From Mycolicibacterium senegalense (lineage in GTDB: Bacteria; Actinomycetota; Actinomycetes; Mycobacteriales; Mycobacteriaceae), in assembly GCF_019645875.1 (NCBI RefSeq), contig NZ_CP081000.1:3782001-3846000 (forward strand): DNA of 64,000 nt, written 5' to 3'. A model generated the notes under the pieces. That model saw nothing but the letters and a program-made list of their open reading frames with translations. It did not search any database and was not told where the DNA came from. Below, piece by piece: positions 16,934-25,798 of this stretch. The stretch's first letter is position 1. The number at the start of each line of letters is the position of its first letter. The position numbers and the translations under genes were made by a program.

Positions 16934-17761
16934 TCAGGCCTGGCCGACCTCGAACCGCACGAAGCGGGTCACGGTGACGCCTGCCTCGTCCAGCAGTGCC
17001 TTGACGGTCTTCTTGTTGTCAGACACCGACGGCTGGTCCAGCAGCACGACGTCCTTGTAGAAGCCCGTGACGCGACCTTCGATGATCTTGGGCAGCGCCT
17101 GCTCGGGCTTGCCCTCCTCCTTCGCGGTCTCCTCGGCGATGCGTCGCTCGTTGGCGACGATGTCGGCCGGGACGTCCTCACGGGTGAGGTAGCGGGCCTT
17201 GAGCGCGGCGATCTGCAGGGCGACCGCGTGGGCGGCCTCCTTGCCCTTGTCCGCGTCGCCGGCGGTGTACTCGACCAGCACACCCACGGCCGGCGGCAGG
17301 TCCGCGGCACGCTTGTGCAGGTAGGTCTCCACCGTGCCGTCGAAGTAGGCGGCGCGACGCAGTTCCAGCTTCTCGCCGATCTTGGCGGACAGGTCGGCGA
17401 TGGCCTGCTCGACCGTGGTGTCTCCGACCTTGGCGGCCTTGAGGGCGTCGGCATCGCTGACCTTGGCGGCAGCCGCAGCCGCCACGACCTGGTTGGCGAG
17501 CTCCTGGAATTCGGCGTTCTTGGCGACGAAGTCGGTCTCGGAGTTCAGCTCGATGAGAGCCCCGTCCTTGGCCGCGACCAGGCCCTCGGCGGTGGCGCGC
17601 TCAGCGCGCTTGCCGACGTCCTTGGCGCCCTTGATACGGAGCAACTCGACGGCCTTGTCGAAATCGCCGTCCGATTCGGCCAACGCGTTCTTGCAGTCCA
17701 TCATGCCGGAGCCGGTCAGCTCCCGAAGGCGCTTGACGTCGGCAGCGGTGTAATTAGCCAT
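16934..17761 (-). CDS. tsf: Elongation factor Ts
   Basis: Nucleotide exchange factor for EF-Tu. It has 275 residues from ATG 17761, with AAGGAGAG ten bases upstream; the longer open frame is not family-like. It begins MANYTAADVKRLRELTG and carries GMMDCKNAL in the N-terminal UBA-like domain and the core motif NSETDFVAKN near residue 80. It follows rpsB by 28 bases, the universal rpsB-tsf arrangement, and a strong terminator follows. Confidence 0.98.
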   Translation of the reverse strand: MANYTAADVKRLRELTGSGMMDCKNALAESDGDFDKAVELLRIKGAKDVGKRAERATAEGLVAAKDGALIELNSETDFVAKNAEFQELANQVVAAAAAAKVSDADALKAAKVGDTTVEQAIADLSAKIGEKLELRRAAYFDGTVETYLHKRAADLPPAVGVLVEYTAGDADKGKEAAHAVALQIAALKARYLTREDVPADIVANERRIAEETAKEEGKPEQALPKIIEGRVTGFYKDVVLLDQPSVSDNKKTVKALLDEAGVTVTRFVRFEVGQA

Positions 17762-17789
17762 GTAAGAAACTCTCCTTGAACTGAAGAAA

Positions 17790-18620
17790 TCAGGAAGCGT
17801 CAGTGGATGTTTCGGGCGCAGCGGCGGCGTCACCCTCGGCGGTGCCTGCGGTGGCTCCGGCCAGCAGTTCCTGCTCCCACTCGGCCAGCGGCTCGGCACC
17901 TTCGGCGTCCTGCTTCTCGCCGGCACCCTGGCCGGCGCGGGCCTGCAGGCCCTCGGCCACCGCGGAGGCGACGACCTTGGTCAGCAGAGCGGCCGAACGG
18001 ATCGCGTCGTCGTTGCCCGGGATCGGGTAGTTGACCTGATCCGGATCGCAGTTGGTGTCCAGGATCGCGATGACCGGGATACCCAGCTTGATGGCCTCGT
18101 TGACCGCCAGGTGCTCCTTGTTGGTGTCGACGACCCAGATGGCCGAAGGCACCTTCTGCATGTCGCGGATACCGCCGAGGCTGCGCTCCAGCTTGTTCTT
18201 CTCACGCGTGAGCATGAGGATTTCCTTCTTGGTGCGACCCTCGAAGCCACCGGTCTGCTCCATGGCCTCGAGCTCCTTGAGGCGCTGCAGGCGCTTGTGC
18301 ACGGTGGAGAAGTTGGTGAGCATGCCGCCCAGCCAGCGCTGGTTCACGTAGGGCATGCCGACGCGGGTGGCCTCTTCGGCGATGGACTCCTGCGCCTGCT
18401 TCTTGGTGCCGACGAACAGGATGGTGCCGCCGTGGGCAACCGTCTCCTTGACGAACTCGTAGGCCTTGTCGATGTAGGTCAGCGTCTGCTGCAGATCGAT
18501 GATGTAGATGCCATTGCGGTCGGTGAAGATGAACCGCTTCATCTTGGGGTTCCAGCGTCGGGTCTGATGCCCGAAGTGAGCGCCGCTGTCCAGCAGCTGC
18601 TTCATGGTCACAACAGCCAT
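17790..18620 (-). CDS. rpsB: 30S ribosomal protein S2
   Basis: S2 binds the head/body junction of the small subunit and is needed for S1 docking where S1 is present. It has 276 residues. It begins MAVVTMKQLLDSGAHFGHQT, has RWNPKMKRFIF, RWLGGMLTNF and the P-G-NDDAIRSAALLT segment. The C-terminal ~45 residues are acidic, alanine-rich and disordered, common in actinobacteria. First gene of rpsB-tsf. Confidence 0.98.
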   Translation of the reverse strand: MAVVTMKQLLDSGAHFGHQTRRWNPKMKRFIFTDRNGIYIIDLQQTLTYIDKAYEFVKETVAHGGTILFVGTKKQAQESIAEEATRVGMPYVNQRWLGGMLTNFSTVHKRLQRLKELEAMEQTGGFEGRTKKEILMLTREKNKLERSLGGIRDMQKVPSAIWVVDTNKEHLAVNEAIKLGIPVIAILDTNCDPDQVNYPIPGNDDAIRSAALLTKVVASAVAEGLQARAGQGAGEKQDAEGAEPLAEWEQELLAGATAGTAEGDAAAAPETSTDAS

Positions 18621-18764
18621 GAGCTCATTCCTTTATGTTGTCGGTTGTCGCCCGGCGTCGGGTGATGCCAGGCCCTGGTGCCTGCCGGCTGCCGAACCCG
18701 CTCCGGGAAATCCCAGGTCAGGACCGACGGCATCCGTGAACGACCCCGTTGAGGCGATCGATAT

Positions 18765-18813
18765 GCGCAGACACGCGAAGTCAGCCCGCAAGCGAGCTGC
18801 GGCTAGAAGTTTA
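18765..18813 (-). promoter_or_regulatory. Possible rpsB promoter and leader element
   Basis: The 298-base gap between rpsB and the divergent M23-like gene contains no other gene. On the minus strand a TAAACT hexamer (18808-18813) fits the mycobacterial -10 pattern TANNNT, giving a leader of about 180 bases. Within it TGTCTGCGC (18765-18773) repeats a string also found downstream of the rplS promoter element. No -35 was convincing. Assignment is tentative. Confidence 0.3.
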
Positions 18814-18918
18814 CACGCTGCGCAGGCGTGCTTTTACCACGCGGCAAACGCGTGGCCGTCCATCCACAGACCCGGGTTTCGGGGCTTCCGGAGCACCCCG
18901 TGTCGGCGGTGAACTGGG

Positions 18919-19419
18919 GTGGTGAGGTTTGCCGCCGTGGCCCTGCTGCTGACCGTGACGTGGTTGTGGCCGGCCGCCGCACACGCCGAGGGCTCTCGGC
19001 TGCATTGGCCGGTGTCCCCGCGACCAGTGGTGACCAGGGGTTTCGACGCGCCCTCCCCTAATTGGAACCGCGGCCACCGAGGTGTCGACCTGGCGGGCAT
19101 TCCCGAGCAGCCGGTCTACGCCGCGGGCGGCGGCACCGTGGTGTTCGCCGGAGTACTGGCCGGGCGGCCGGTCATCTCCGTGGCCCATCCCGGCGGGTTA
19201 CGCACCAGCTATGAGCCGGTGCAGGCGGCGGTGCGGCCCGGGCAGACCGTCACCACCGGCCAGCTGCTGGGCACGCTGCTCGCCGGCCATCCCGGGTGTC
19301 CGGCGCCGGCGTGCCTGCACTGGGGTGCGATGTGGGGTGCCGCGGCCCACGCCGACTACGTCAACCCGTTGGGGTTGCTCGCCGAAACGCCGATCCGGCT
19401 CAAGCCGCTGCGTGGGTGA
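18919..19419 (+). CDS. Secreted M23-like (LytM fold) protein, Rv2891-like
   Basis: 166 residues with a Sec signal peptide (hydrophobic residues 3-20, cleavage near AAAHA-EG). The mature part is a small LytM domain. The zinc ligands appear present: His and Asp in HRGVDLAG and the His in CLHWGAM. However, the two catalytic His of active M23 peptidases seem replaced: TSYEPV stands where Y-x-H-L is usual, and Cys stands in for the first His of H-x-H. It may be a non-catalytic cell-wall-binding or regulatory relative. From memory the same features occur in M. tuberculosis Rv2891, also next to rpsB. GTG at 18919 or 18922 is the start. Confidence 0.82.
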   Translation: MVRFAAVALLLTVTWLWPAAAHAEGSRLHWPVSPRPVVTRGFDAPSPNWNRGHRGVDLAGIPEQPVYAAGGGTVVFAGVLAGRPVISVAHPGGLRTSYEPVQAAVRPGQTVTTGQLLGTLLAGHPGCPAPACLHWGAMWGAAAHADYVNPLGLLAETPIRLKPLRG

Positions 19420-19520
19420 TGCCTGCACCGCGAACGTGCGTGTCTGCTGCCCGCCACGCCGCCCACCAGCAGCGGTTTGCGCACGCTCGCACCCCAACGC
19501 GTCCGGCCTAGGGTCGGAAT

Positions 19521-20486
19521 ATGACCGTCGCGTCGCAATCCCACCGCACCAGGCCCACGAGGTTCGGGCTGCACACGGCACTCCCCCGTGGTGCCGACTT
19601 CACCGAGTTCGCGCGCACCGTCGAAGAATCCGGTTTCGACGTGCTGACCATTCCCGATCACCTGGCGCCGACACTGGCCCCGTTCAGCGGAGCGGCAGCC
19701 GCCTGCGCCGCCACCACGCATCTGCGCACCGGCACGCTGGTGCTCAACAACGATCTGCGCCACCCGGTCGATACCGCGCGGGAGACCGTGAGCGTGGCCG
19801 CGCTGTCCGGCGGACGGTTCGAGTTGGGCCTGGGCGCCGGGCATATGAAGGCCGAATACGACGCGGCCGGATTGAAATTCGACGACGGCGCCACCCGGGT
19901 GGATCGGTTGATCGAGTCGGTCGACGTGATCCGGCCGCTGCTGGCCGGCGAGCCGGTGGACGTCGACGGTCTGCACTACTGCGTGCGGGCGGACGCGGGC
20001 GCCCTGGTCACCTCGCCAGGGGTCGACGTTCCGCTGCTCATCGGCGGCAACGGCACGCGCGTGCTGCAACTGGCAGGCCGGGTCGCTGACATCGCGGGGT
20101 TGGCGGGATTCAGCCACAACCACGACGCCACCGAGGTCCGACTGACCCATTTCGATCCCACAGGCCTGCTGGACCGGATCGCAGTCGTCGCCGACGCGGC
20201 CGGTGAGCGGTTCGAGAACATCGAACTCAACGGGCTGCTGCAGTTCGTGGTGCACACCGACGATCCCGCGGCCGCGGCGGCGGAGGCGGCCGCGGCATTG
20301 AAGGCGTCACCGGAGCTGCTGCTGCAGTCCCCGTTCGCCCTGTTCGGCACCTACGAACAAATGGCTGAGGCATTGGCCGATCGGCAGCGCCGGTTCGGCA
20401 TCAGCTATTGGACGGTGTTCGATGAGTGGCCGGGCCGTGAATCGGCACTTCCACACGTGGCCGAGGTCATCAAGTTGCTGCGTTGA
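19521..20486 (+). CDS. LLM-class F420-dependent oxidoreductase, Rv2893-like
   Basis: A 321-residue luciferase-fold enzyme likely using F420. It contains GFDVLTIPDHLAP, LRTGTLVLNNDLRHP, GGRFELGLGAGHMKAEYD (a hallmark of this TIGR03621-type branch) and VPLLIGGNGTRVLQLAGR. Its location beside rpsB and xerC matches M. tuberculosis Rv2893. The start is the ATG at 19521. Its end overlaps the convergent hydrolase gene by 17 bases. Substrate unknown. Confidence 0.88.
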   Translation: MTVASQSHRTRPTRFGLHTALPRGADFTEFARTVEESGFDVLTIPDHLAPTLAPFSGAAAACAATTHLRTGTLVLNNDLRHPVDTARETVSVAALSGGRFELGLGAGHMKAEYDAAGLKFDDGATRVDRLIESVDVIRPLLAGEPVDVDGLHYCVRADAGALVTSPGVDVPLLIGGNGTRVLQLAGRVADIAGLAGFSHNHDATEVRLTHFDPTGLLDRIAVVADAAGERFENIELNGLLQFVVHTDDPAAAAAEAAAALKASPELLLQSPFALFGTYEQMAEALADRQRRFGISYWTVFDEWPGRESALPHVAEVIKLLR

Positions 20487-21375
20487 TGCCCTGCAGGAAT
20501 TCGACGATCTCCTCCAGCACGACGTCGGGCTGGTCCCGCTGAACCCAATGTCCAGCACCTACAACCACTTTCAGGCGGGCGTCCGGGATCAGCTCGGCAG
20601 CGGCGCGGGCCCGCGCGACCGGAACGCCGGGGTCGCGGTCGCCGTGGATGACGAGGGTGGGACACCTCAGCTCGATGAGCCGCGACGTGTAGTCGTCGCG
20701 CAGCAAGTTCCACCCGACCTGATCGCGTTGCCATTGTTCGAAAGCGTTGAATCCGCCGGGTTGTGCTGCCGCGGTCGTGATCTCGTCCATCAACGCGTCG
20801 GTCACCTGCCGCGGATCCCTGATCAGAGCACGCATGCTGCGGGTCATCGTGGTCCGGTTGCCGCCGGCCCAACGGGTCACCGCACCGAGCAGGCCCGTGT
20901 GCAGCATCGCCCAGGTGACCAGTTGCCGCACCCCCGACCATGGCCCGTCCGACAGCCGGGGCATCAGGCCGTAACTGCCCAGAAGCATCGCGCCGCGCAC
21001 GCGGTCGGGCCGGTCCAGCACGTGGCCGATGGTCATACCGCCACCGAGCGACAATCCGCCGATCACGTAGCGGTCCAACTGCATCGCAGCGACGAACTCC
21101 CCCACGTACGCGACCAGCCGCTCCTGTGTCACCGGTAGCCGCCCGGGCGGACTCTGGCCGTAGCCGGGGTGGTCCGGCGCGATGACGCGGTACCCGGCCT
21201 CGGCCAGTCGCGGACCGATACCGCCCCACGACAGCGAGGCGTTGTCCACGCCGCCGCCGTGCAGCAACACGACGGCGGGCGCCGTCAAGTCGGGAGCCCA
21301 GGTGAGATAGGACACCGGCCCGCACGGCAACTCGACGCTGCTCCGGGTTGGCTCGAAATGCCGCTCGGTGTGCAT
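20470..21375 (-). CDS. Alpha/beta hydrolase
   Basis: 301 residues from ATG 21375. The oxyanion-hole motif is LLHGGGVDN, the nucleophile elbow G-L-S-L-G-G (Ser in GGLSLGGG), the acid Asp in HGDRDPGVPV and the catalytic His in GAGHWVQRDQP, so the triad is complete. It is a soluble cytosolic enzyme resembling meta-cleavage-product or epoxide-type hydrolases, but its substrate is unknown. Its ATG shares one base with the xerC stop (TGATG), so it is probably co-transcribed with xerC. Confidence 0.85.
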   Translation of the reverse strand: MHTERHFEPTRSSVELPCGPVSYLTWAPDLTAPAVVLLHGGGVDNASLSWGGIGPRLAEAGYRVIAPDHPGYGQSPPGRLPVTQERLVAYVGEFVAAMQLDRYVIGGLSLGGGMTIGHVLDRPDRVRGAMLLGSYGLMPRLSDGPWSGVRQLVTWAMLHTGLLGAVTRWAGGNRTTMTRSMRALIRDPRQVTDALMDEITTAAAQPGGFNAFEQWQRDQVGWNLLRDDYTSRLIELRCPTLVIHGDRDPGVPVARARAAAELIPDARLKVVVGAGHWVQRDQPDVVLEEIVEFLQGINAAT

Positions 21376-22298
21376 CAAGCTCGCGGATGCGCCTGGTCGT
21401 GCACCGCGCGGAGCCGGTCGACGGTGACGTGGGTGTAGAGCTGCGTGGTGGCCAGGGAGGTGTGGCCCAGCAGCTCCTGGACGATGCGCAGATCGGCACC
21501 GCCTTCCAGCAGGTGAGTGGCCGCGCTGTGACGCAGTCCGTGCGGTCCGATGTCGGGAGCACCGTCGACCGCGGAAACGGTCTGATGCACCACGGTGCGG
21601 GCCTGACGGGGGTCGAGCCGCTTGCCGCGAGCCCCGAGCAGCAGCGCAGGCCCGGAATCGGCGGTGGCCAGCGCGGGCCGGCCTTCGGTGAGCCAGGCGG
21701 TGAGTGCCACCTGGGCGGGCTCACCGAACGGAACCGTCCGCTGCTTGTTGCCCTTGCCCAGCACCTGCAGCACCCGCCGCGCGGTGTCGATGTCGTCGAT
21801 GTCCAGTCCGCACAACTCGCTGACCCGAATGCCGGTGGCGTACAGCATCTCCACGATCAACCGGTCCCGCAATGCGAGCGGGTCACCTTCTCGCACAGCA
21901 GAATTCATGGCTTCCATGGCGTCGATGGCTTGATCGCGCCGCAGCACCGCCGGCAGGGTGCGGTGAGCCTTGGGGACCTGGAGCCGCGCTGCGACGTCCT
22001 CGGGCAGCAGTCCCCGGCGGGCCGCCCACGTGGAGAAGGTCTTCACCGATGAGGTGCGGCGCGCCAGCGTGGTTCGCGCCGTGCCCGCCCCGGCCTGCGC
22101 GGCCAGCCATGACCGCAGCGTCGGCAGCGTCACGGTGTCCAGGCCGCCGCCGGTGAAATCGAACAATGCCCGCAGATCACCCCGATACGCCCGGCGGGTG
22201 TGCGCAGACCTGCCGCATTGCAGCGCGAGGTACTCGTCGAAGTCATCGAGCACATCCAGGACTGCGGCCACCGTGCCACCGTGGCAGAACCGCGACAT
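21375..22298 (-). CDS. xerC: Tyrosine recombinase XerC
   Basis: Site-specific recombinase that resolves chromosome dimers at dif with XerD. It has up to 307 residues. An N-terminal SAM-like core-binding domain is followed by the catalytic domain with Arg in ATGIRVSELCGL, Lys in LGKGNKQRTVP, HGLRHSAATHLL (His-x-x-Arg), the second His in LLGHTSLATTQ and nucleophile Tyr in LYTHV. The first ~10 residues are uncertain since a GTG a few codons in is an alternative start. Location next to viuB and dprA supports XerC rather than another integrase. Confidence 0.93.
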   Translation of the reverse strand: MSRFCHGGTVAAVLDVLDDFDEYLALQCGRSAHTRRAYRGDLRALFDFTGGGLDTVTLPTLRSWLAAQAGAGTARTTLARRTSSVKTFSTWAARRGLLPEDVAARLQVPKAHRTLPAVLRRDQAIDAMEAMNSAVREGDPLALRDRLIVEMLYATGIRVSELCGLDIDDIDTARRVLQVLGKGNKQRTVPFGEPAQVALTAWLTEGRPALATADSGPALLLGARGKRLDPRQARTVVHQTVSAVDGAPDIGPHGLRHSAATHLLEGGADLRIVQELLGHTSLATTQLYTHVTVDRLRAVHDQAHPRA

Positions 22299-22426
22299 CG
22301 ACGCACCCGACGCGCCGGGCCGCTACCGTCGCGTGACCATCACGGGTTCATCTCGTAGCGCCCGGCCAGTTCACGCACGGCGGTCACCACCGATCGCGGC
22401 GTGCGGCGTCGCCCCCGCGGTCATTC

Positions 22427-22472
22427 GTCACGCTGGAGTGGCTCTCGGACCCCAGCGACACTCCAGCGTGAC
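22427..22472 (-). terminator. Hairpin terminator after the FMN oxidase gene
   Basis: A perfect 14-base-pair stem, GTCACGCTGGAGTG (22427-22440) with its complement (22459-22472), encloses an 18-base loop, 39 bases after the FMN-oxidase stop. Between stem and gene lies a purine-rich run of imperfect repeats of the form CG(T/C)GACAG(G)AAAG (22465-22510). The stretch 22299-22426, upstream of xerC, holds no supported gene. Confidence 0.65.
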
Positions 22473-22510
22473 AGAAAGGCGTGACAGGAAAGAAAGGCGC
22501 GACAGAAAGG

Positions 22511-23671
22511 TCAGTCCACCCGACGCAGCGCATCCGGCGTGAGATCGGCCAGCGTCGGATACCCGTCGACGCCCATGATCAGGTCGGCCTCGGCGAGCAA
22601 CGACCGCAGCACGTGCACGATGCCCTCGACCCCGCCCAGGGCGAGCCCGTACGCATACGGGCGGCCCACCCCGACGGCCGTGGCACCCAGCGCGAGTGCC
22701 TTGACGATGTCGGCGCCGTTGCGGATTCCCGAGTCGAACAACACCGGAAGCCCGTCGGCCGCCTCGACCACGCCGGGCAGGCAATCGATCGCCGGCAGAC
22801 CGCCATTGGCTTGGCGCCCGCCATGATTGGAACAGTAGATGCCGTCGGCGCCGCCGTCTTTGGCGCGACGGACGTCGTCGGGATGACAAATGCCCTTCAG
22901 GATCAGCGGCAGCTTCGTCAGGGACCGCAGCCAAGGAAGGTCGTCCCAGGTCAGTGGATTGCCGAACAGGCTCACCCAGCGCAGCACAGTGGCCTGCGGG
23001 TTCTCCTCAGGCGGTTGGGGCAGGCCGGCCCGGAACACCGGGTCGCTGGTGTAGTTGGACAGGCACTTTCCGCGCAGCTGCGGAAAGTTCGAGGTGGCCA
23101 GGTCACGCGGGCGCCAGCCCGGCACCCAGGTGTCGAGTGTGACGATGATGCCCTTGTATCCGGCCGCCTCGGCGCGCTGCACCAGGCTGGCCGCAAGGTC
23201 CTTGTCGGTCGGCGTGTACAACTGGAAAAAGCCGGGGGTATCACCGAATTCGGCGGCGACGTCCTCCAGCGGATCCTCGGTCAGGGTGGACACCACCATG
23301 GGCACTCCGGTCCGAGCGGCGGCGCGGGCACCGGCCAGATCGCCGTGACCGTCCTGCCCGCAGATGCCCAGCACGCCGATCGGCGCCATGAACAACGGCG
23401 AGGGCAGTTTCAGCCCGAACAGGTCCACGGACAGATCGCGCTCACGGTGCGCGTTGAGCATGCGCGGTACCAGACCCCATCGGTCGAATGCGGTGCGGTT
23501 GACCTGCTGGGTTCGTTCGTCGCCGGCTCCCCCGGCCACATAGGACCAGATCGAGGCCGGCATGGCGGCTTGGGCTTTGGCCTCCAGGCTCGCGTAGTCC
23601 ATCGGCATCGTCGGCAACACGCCGGCCAGGCCCTGCAGGTAGATCTCGAGTTGGTAATCGCCATATGCCAT
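22511..23671 (-). CDS. FMN-dependent alpha-hydroxy acid oxidase, lactate 2-monooxygenase-like
   Basis: A 386-residue FMN TIM-barrel protein. It resembles M. smegmatis lactate 2-monooxygenase along its length (GDYQLEIYLQGLAGV at the start, SYVAGGAGDERTQ, LDTWVPGWRPRDL, FDSGIRNGADIVKALALG). The catalytic base is His283 in SNHGGRQANGG and the flavin-binding GVGRPYAYG loop is intact. It should oxidise an L-2-hydroxy acid; whether it decarboxylates like true lactate monooxygenase is not visible. It lies downstream of the siderophore-interacting-protein gene on the same strand (47-base gap). Confidence 0.87.
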   Translation of the reverse strand: MAYGDYQLEIYLQGLAGVLPTMPMDYASLEAKAQAAMPASIWSYVAGGAGDERTQQVNRTAFDRWGLVPRMLNAHRERDLSVDLFGLKLPSPLFMAPIGVLGICGQDGHGDLAGARAAARTGVPMVVSTLTEDPLEDVAAEFGDTPGFFQLYTPTDKDLAASLVQRAEAAGYKGIIVTLDTWVPGWRPRDLATSNFPQLRGKCLSNYTSDPVFRAGLPQPPEENPQATVLRWVSLFGNPLTWDDLPWLRSLTKLPLILKGICHPDDVRRAKDGGADGIYCSNHGGRQANGGLPAIDCLPGVVEAADGLPVLFDSGIRNGADIVKALALGATAVGVGRPYAYGLALGGVEGIVHVLRSLLAEADLIMGVDGYPTLADLTPDALRRVD

Positions 23672-23718
23672 GACGGTTACCTTGCCATCCCGGCGCGAGC
23701 GCCGGTCGGGGCCTCGGT

Positions 23719-24582
23719 TCAGCCGGCGGTGTCGGCCTCGGCTTTTGCCAACTCGGCCTTCCATTGCCGGAAGGTCTCCTCGGTGCGCCCGCGGCGCCAA
23801 TAGCCCGAGATGGATGCCGCCCATTTCGCGGCGACGCCACGCTCCTTGCGGATGTAGGGACGCAAGTTGTGCATGACGGCCTGGGCTTCGCCGTGGATGA
23901 ACACCTGAACCTGGCCGGGTAGCCAGGCCGCTTCCTTCACGGCGGCGATCAGCGGTGCATTGTCTCCGGCGTGGTCGTCGCCGACCAGGTCGGCGCGCCC
24001 GCCGCGATGGACCCAGGTGATCTCGACCCCGGCCGGAGCGGTCAACTCGATTTCGTCGGCAGGGCCGGCCACCTCGATGAAAACCTTGCCGATCGCATTG
24101 TCGGGTAAGGCCTCCAGCGCGGCACCGATGGCCGGCAGTGCCGACTCGTCGCCGGCGAGCAGATGCCAGTCGGCCGCTGGGTCCGGGGTGTAGGCGCCGC
24201 TGGGTCCCATCAGGTAGGCCGGCTGACCCGGTACCGCCGCCGCGGCCCATGGGGCGGCCACACCCTGCTCACCGTGCACGACGAAATCGATGGTGATCTC
24301 GCCACGCTCCCGGTCGACTTTCCGCACCGTGTAGGTGCGCACCGTGGGTCGTAGTTCGACGGGCAGCTCCTGGAAGCTGTCCAGCGTCAAGGGTTTCGGC
24401 AGCACCGACACATCCACGTTCTCGGGAACGATGACGAGTTTGGCGTAGGCGTCGCTGAATTCATTCGGCGAGAACGTGCCGAATCCGCTGTCACCATTCG
24501 CTCCGAGCACCAGCCTGACCATGTGGTCGGTCAGTTGCTCGCGATGCACCACCTCAAACGTGTGCACGGGCCGCCCTGCCAT
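23719..24582 (-). CDS. viuB: Siderophore-interacting protein (FAD ferric-siderophore reductase)
   Basis: A 287-residue cytosolic flavoprotein that reduces ferric siderophore to release iron. The N-terminal FAD domain has RPTVRTYTVR (flavin-binding R-x-Y-T/S) near residue 80. The C-terminal half is SIP-type, with LAGDESALPAIGAALE for NAD(P)H and GEAQAVMHNLRPYIRKERGV. From memory it corresponds to M. tuberculosis viuB, also beside xerC and dprA. No IdeR-like box was found in the 88 bases upstream. The symbol follows mycobacterial usage. Confidence 0.88.
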   Translation of the reverse strand: MAGRPVHTFEVVHREQLTDHMVRLVLGANGDSGFGTFSPNEFSDAYAKLVIVPENVDVSVLPKPLTLDSFQELPVELRPTVRTYTVRKVDRERGEITIDFVVHGEQGVAAPWAAAAVPGQPAYLMGPSGAYTPDPAADWHLLAGDESALPAIGAALEALPDNAIGKVFIEVAGPADEIELTAPAGVEITWVHRGGRADLVGDDHAGDNAPLIAAVKEAAWLPGQVQVFIHGEAQAVMHNLRPYIRKERGVAAKWAASISGYWRRGRTEETFRQWKAELAKAEADTAG

Positions 24583-24670
24583 ACCGCCTCCAACAAACTC
24601 GCAGCCGGCTCTTGTCGTCGCGATCAGCCGACCCCACCGACTATACGGAGACGGGCACCGCGGATGGGAC

Positions 24671-25798
24671 CTACCGGCGTCGGCGCAACTTCCAGCACCC
24701 GTCCGCGCCGGTAACCAACCCGCTGAGCTCCAATGTCGTCAACGGTCCCAGGACCTGCTGCGGTGGCAGTGCGGCGAGCGTCGCGATCTCGTCCACGGTG
24801 TGGGCTCCGCGCGACGGTAGCGCGTCGTAGACCTGTTTCTCCGTCGAGGTGAGGCCGTCGAGCGGACCCACAGGATGCGCCTCGTCCGGTGCGAGTTCGC
24901 CTATGTGGCCGACGAGTTCGACGATCTCCTCGGCACGGCCCACCAAGTTGGCTCCGTTTCGGAGCAGCACATGGCAGCCCGCCGACGCGGCCGAGGTCAC
25001 CGGGCCCGGCACCGCGCAGACCGACCGGCCCAGCAGCTTGGCCCACGAGGCGGTATTGGCCGCACCACTGCGCAGCCCCGCCTCCACCACCACCGTCGCC
25101 CCCGAAAGGGCCGCGACCAACCGGTTGCGGGTGAGAAACCGTAGCCGACCGGGCGCGACCCCTGGCGGATACTCGCTGATCAACAGGCATTCCTGGCGGA
25201 TGCGGTGAAACAGTGCGCTGTGCCCCGCCGGGTACGGATTGTCGATGCCGCCGGCCACGATCGCCACAGTCACGCCCTCACATGCCAGCGCAGCGCGGTG
25301 CGCCGCACCGTCGATGCCGTAGGCACCACCGGACACCACCGTGACGTCCCGATCAACCAGACCTGCGGCCAGGTCGGCGGCAACGTGCTCGCCGTACGCG
25401 GTGGCCGCCCGGGTCCCGACGATCGCCGCGGCGCGCACACTCACCTCGTCGAGGCGCACCGGCCCGCTGGCCCACAGCACCAACGGCGGATGATCGTTGG
25501 GCCGCTTGCGGCTCCTGTCGACGCCCAAAGCCCGGAAGCTCAACCACGGCCATTCGTCGTCAGCGGGGGTGATCAACCGGCCACCGATCCGGTCAAGAAT
25601 ATCGAGATCCTTGACCGCACAATCTAATTCCCGCCGAGCCTCTATGCGGCTGAACAACTCGGGCTCGATGTCACCAGATTTGACCCGACCGGCGGCCTCG
25701 ACCGGGCCCACCCGCGTGACCAGGGCTGTCAATTCCGCGCATGGCGGCTCGGCGACCCGAGACAGATACGCCCACGCCCGTCGCACTTCGTCGGTCAT
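24671..25798 (-). CDS. dprA: DNA-processing protein DprA
   Basis: Binds single-stranded DNA and loads RecA during transformation or related DNA metabolism. It has 375 residues from ATG 25798, overlapping the comM stop by four bases (ATGA). The Rossmann DNA-binding domain shows AAIVGTRAATAYGE, VVSGGAYGIDGAAHRAAL, GGIDNPYPAGHSALF, FLTRNRLVAALS and VVEAGLRSGAANTA. The C-terminal ~65 residues form a winged-helix (DML1-like) domain, LTSTEKQVYDALPSRGAHTV onwards. Part of a comM-dprA unit with yraN. Confidence 0.95.
   Translation of the reverse strand: MTDEVRRAWAYLSRVAEPPCAELTALVTRVGPVEAAGRVKSGDIEPELFSRIEARRELDCAVKDLDILDRIGGRLITPADDEWPWLSFRALGVDRSRKRPNDHPPLVLWASGPVRLDEVSVRAAAIVGTRAATAYGEHVAADLAAGLVDRDVTVVSGGAYGIDGAAHRAALACEGVTVAIVAGGIDNPYPAGHSALFHRIRQECLLISEYPPGVAPGRLRFLTRNRLVAALSGATVVVEAGLRSGAANTASWAKLLGRSVCAVPGPVTSAASAGCHVLLRNGANLVGRAEEIVELVGHIGELAPDEAHPVGPLDGLTSTEKQVYDALPSRGAHTVDEIATLAALPPQQVLGPLTTLELSGLVTGADGCWKLRRRR

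Noticed and set aside
22345..22426. A short minus-strand peptide-like end (VRELAGRYEMNP then stop) between xerC and the FMN oxidase
   Set aside because: It reads like the C-terminus of a lost gene, but it is preceded by an in-frame stop after about 25 codons and has no start context; too short to support.
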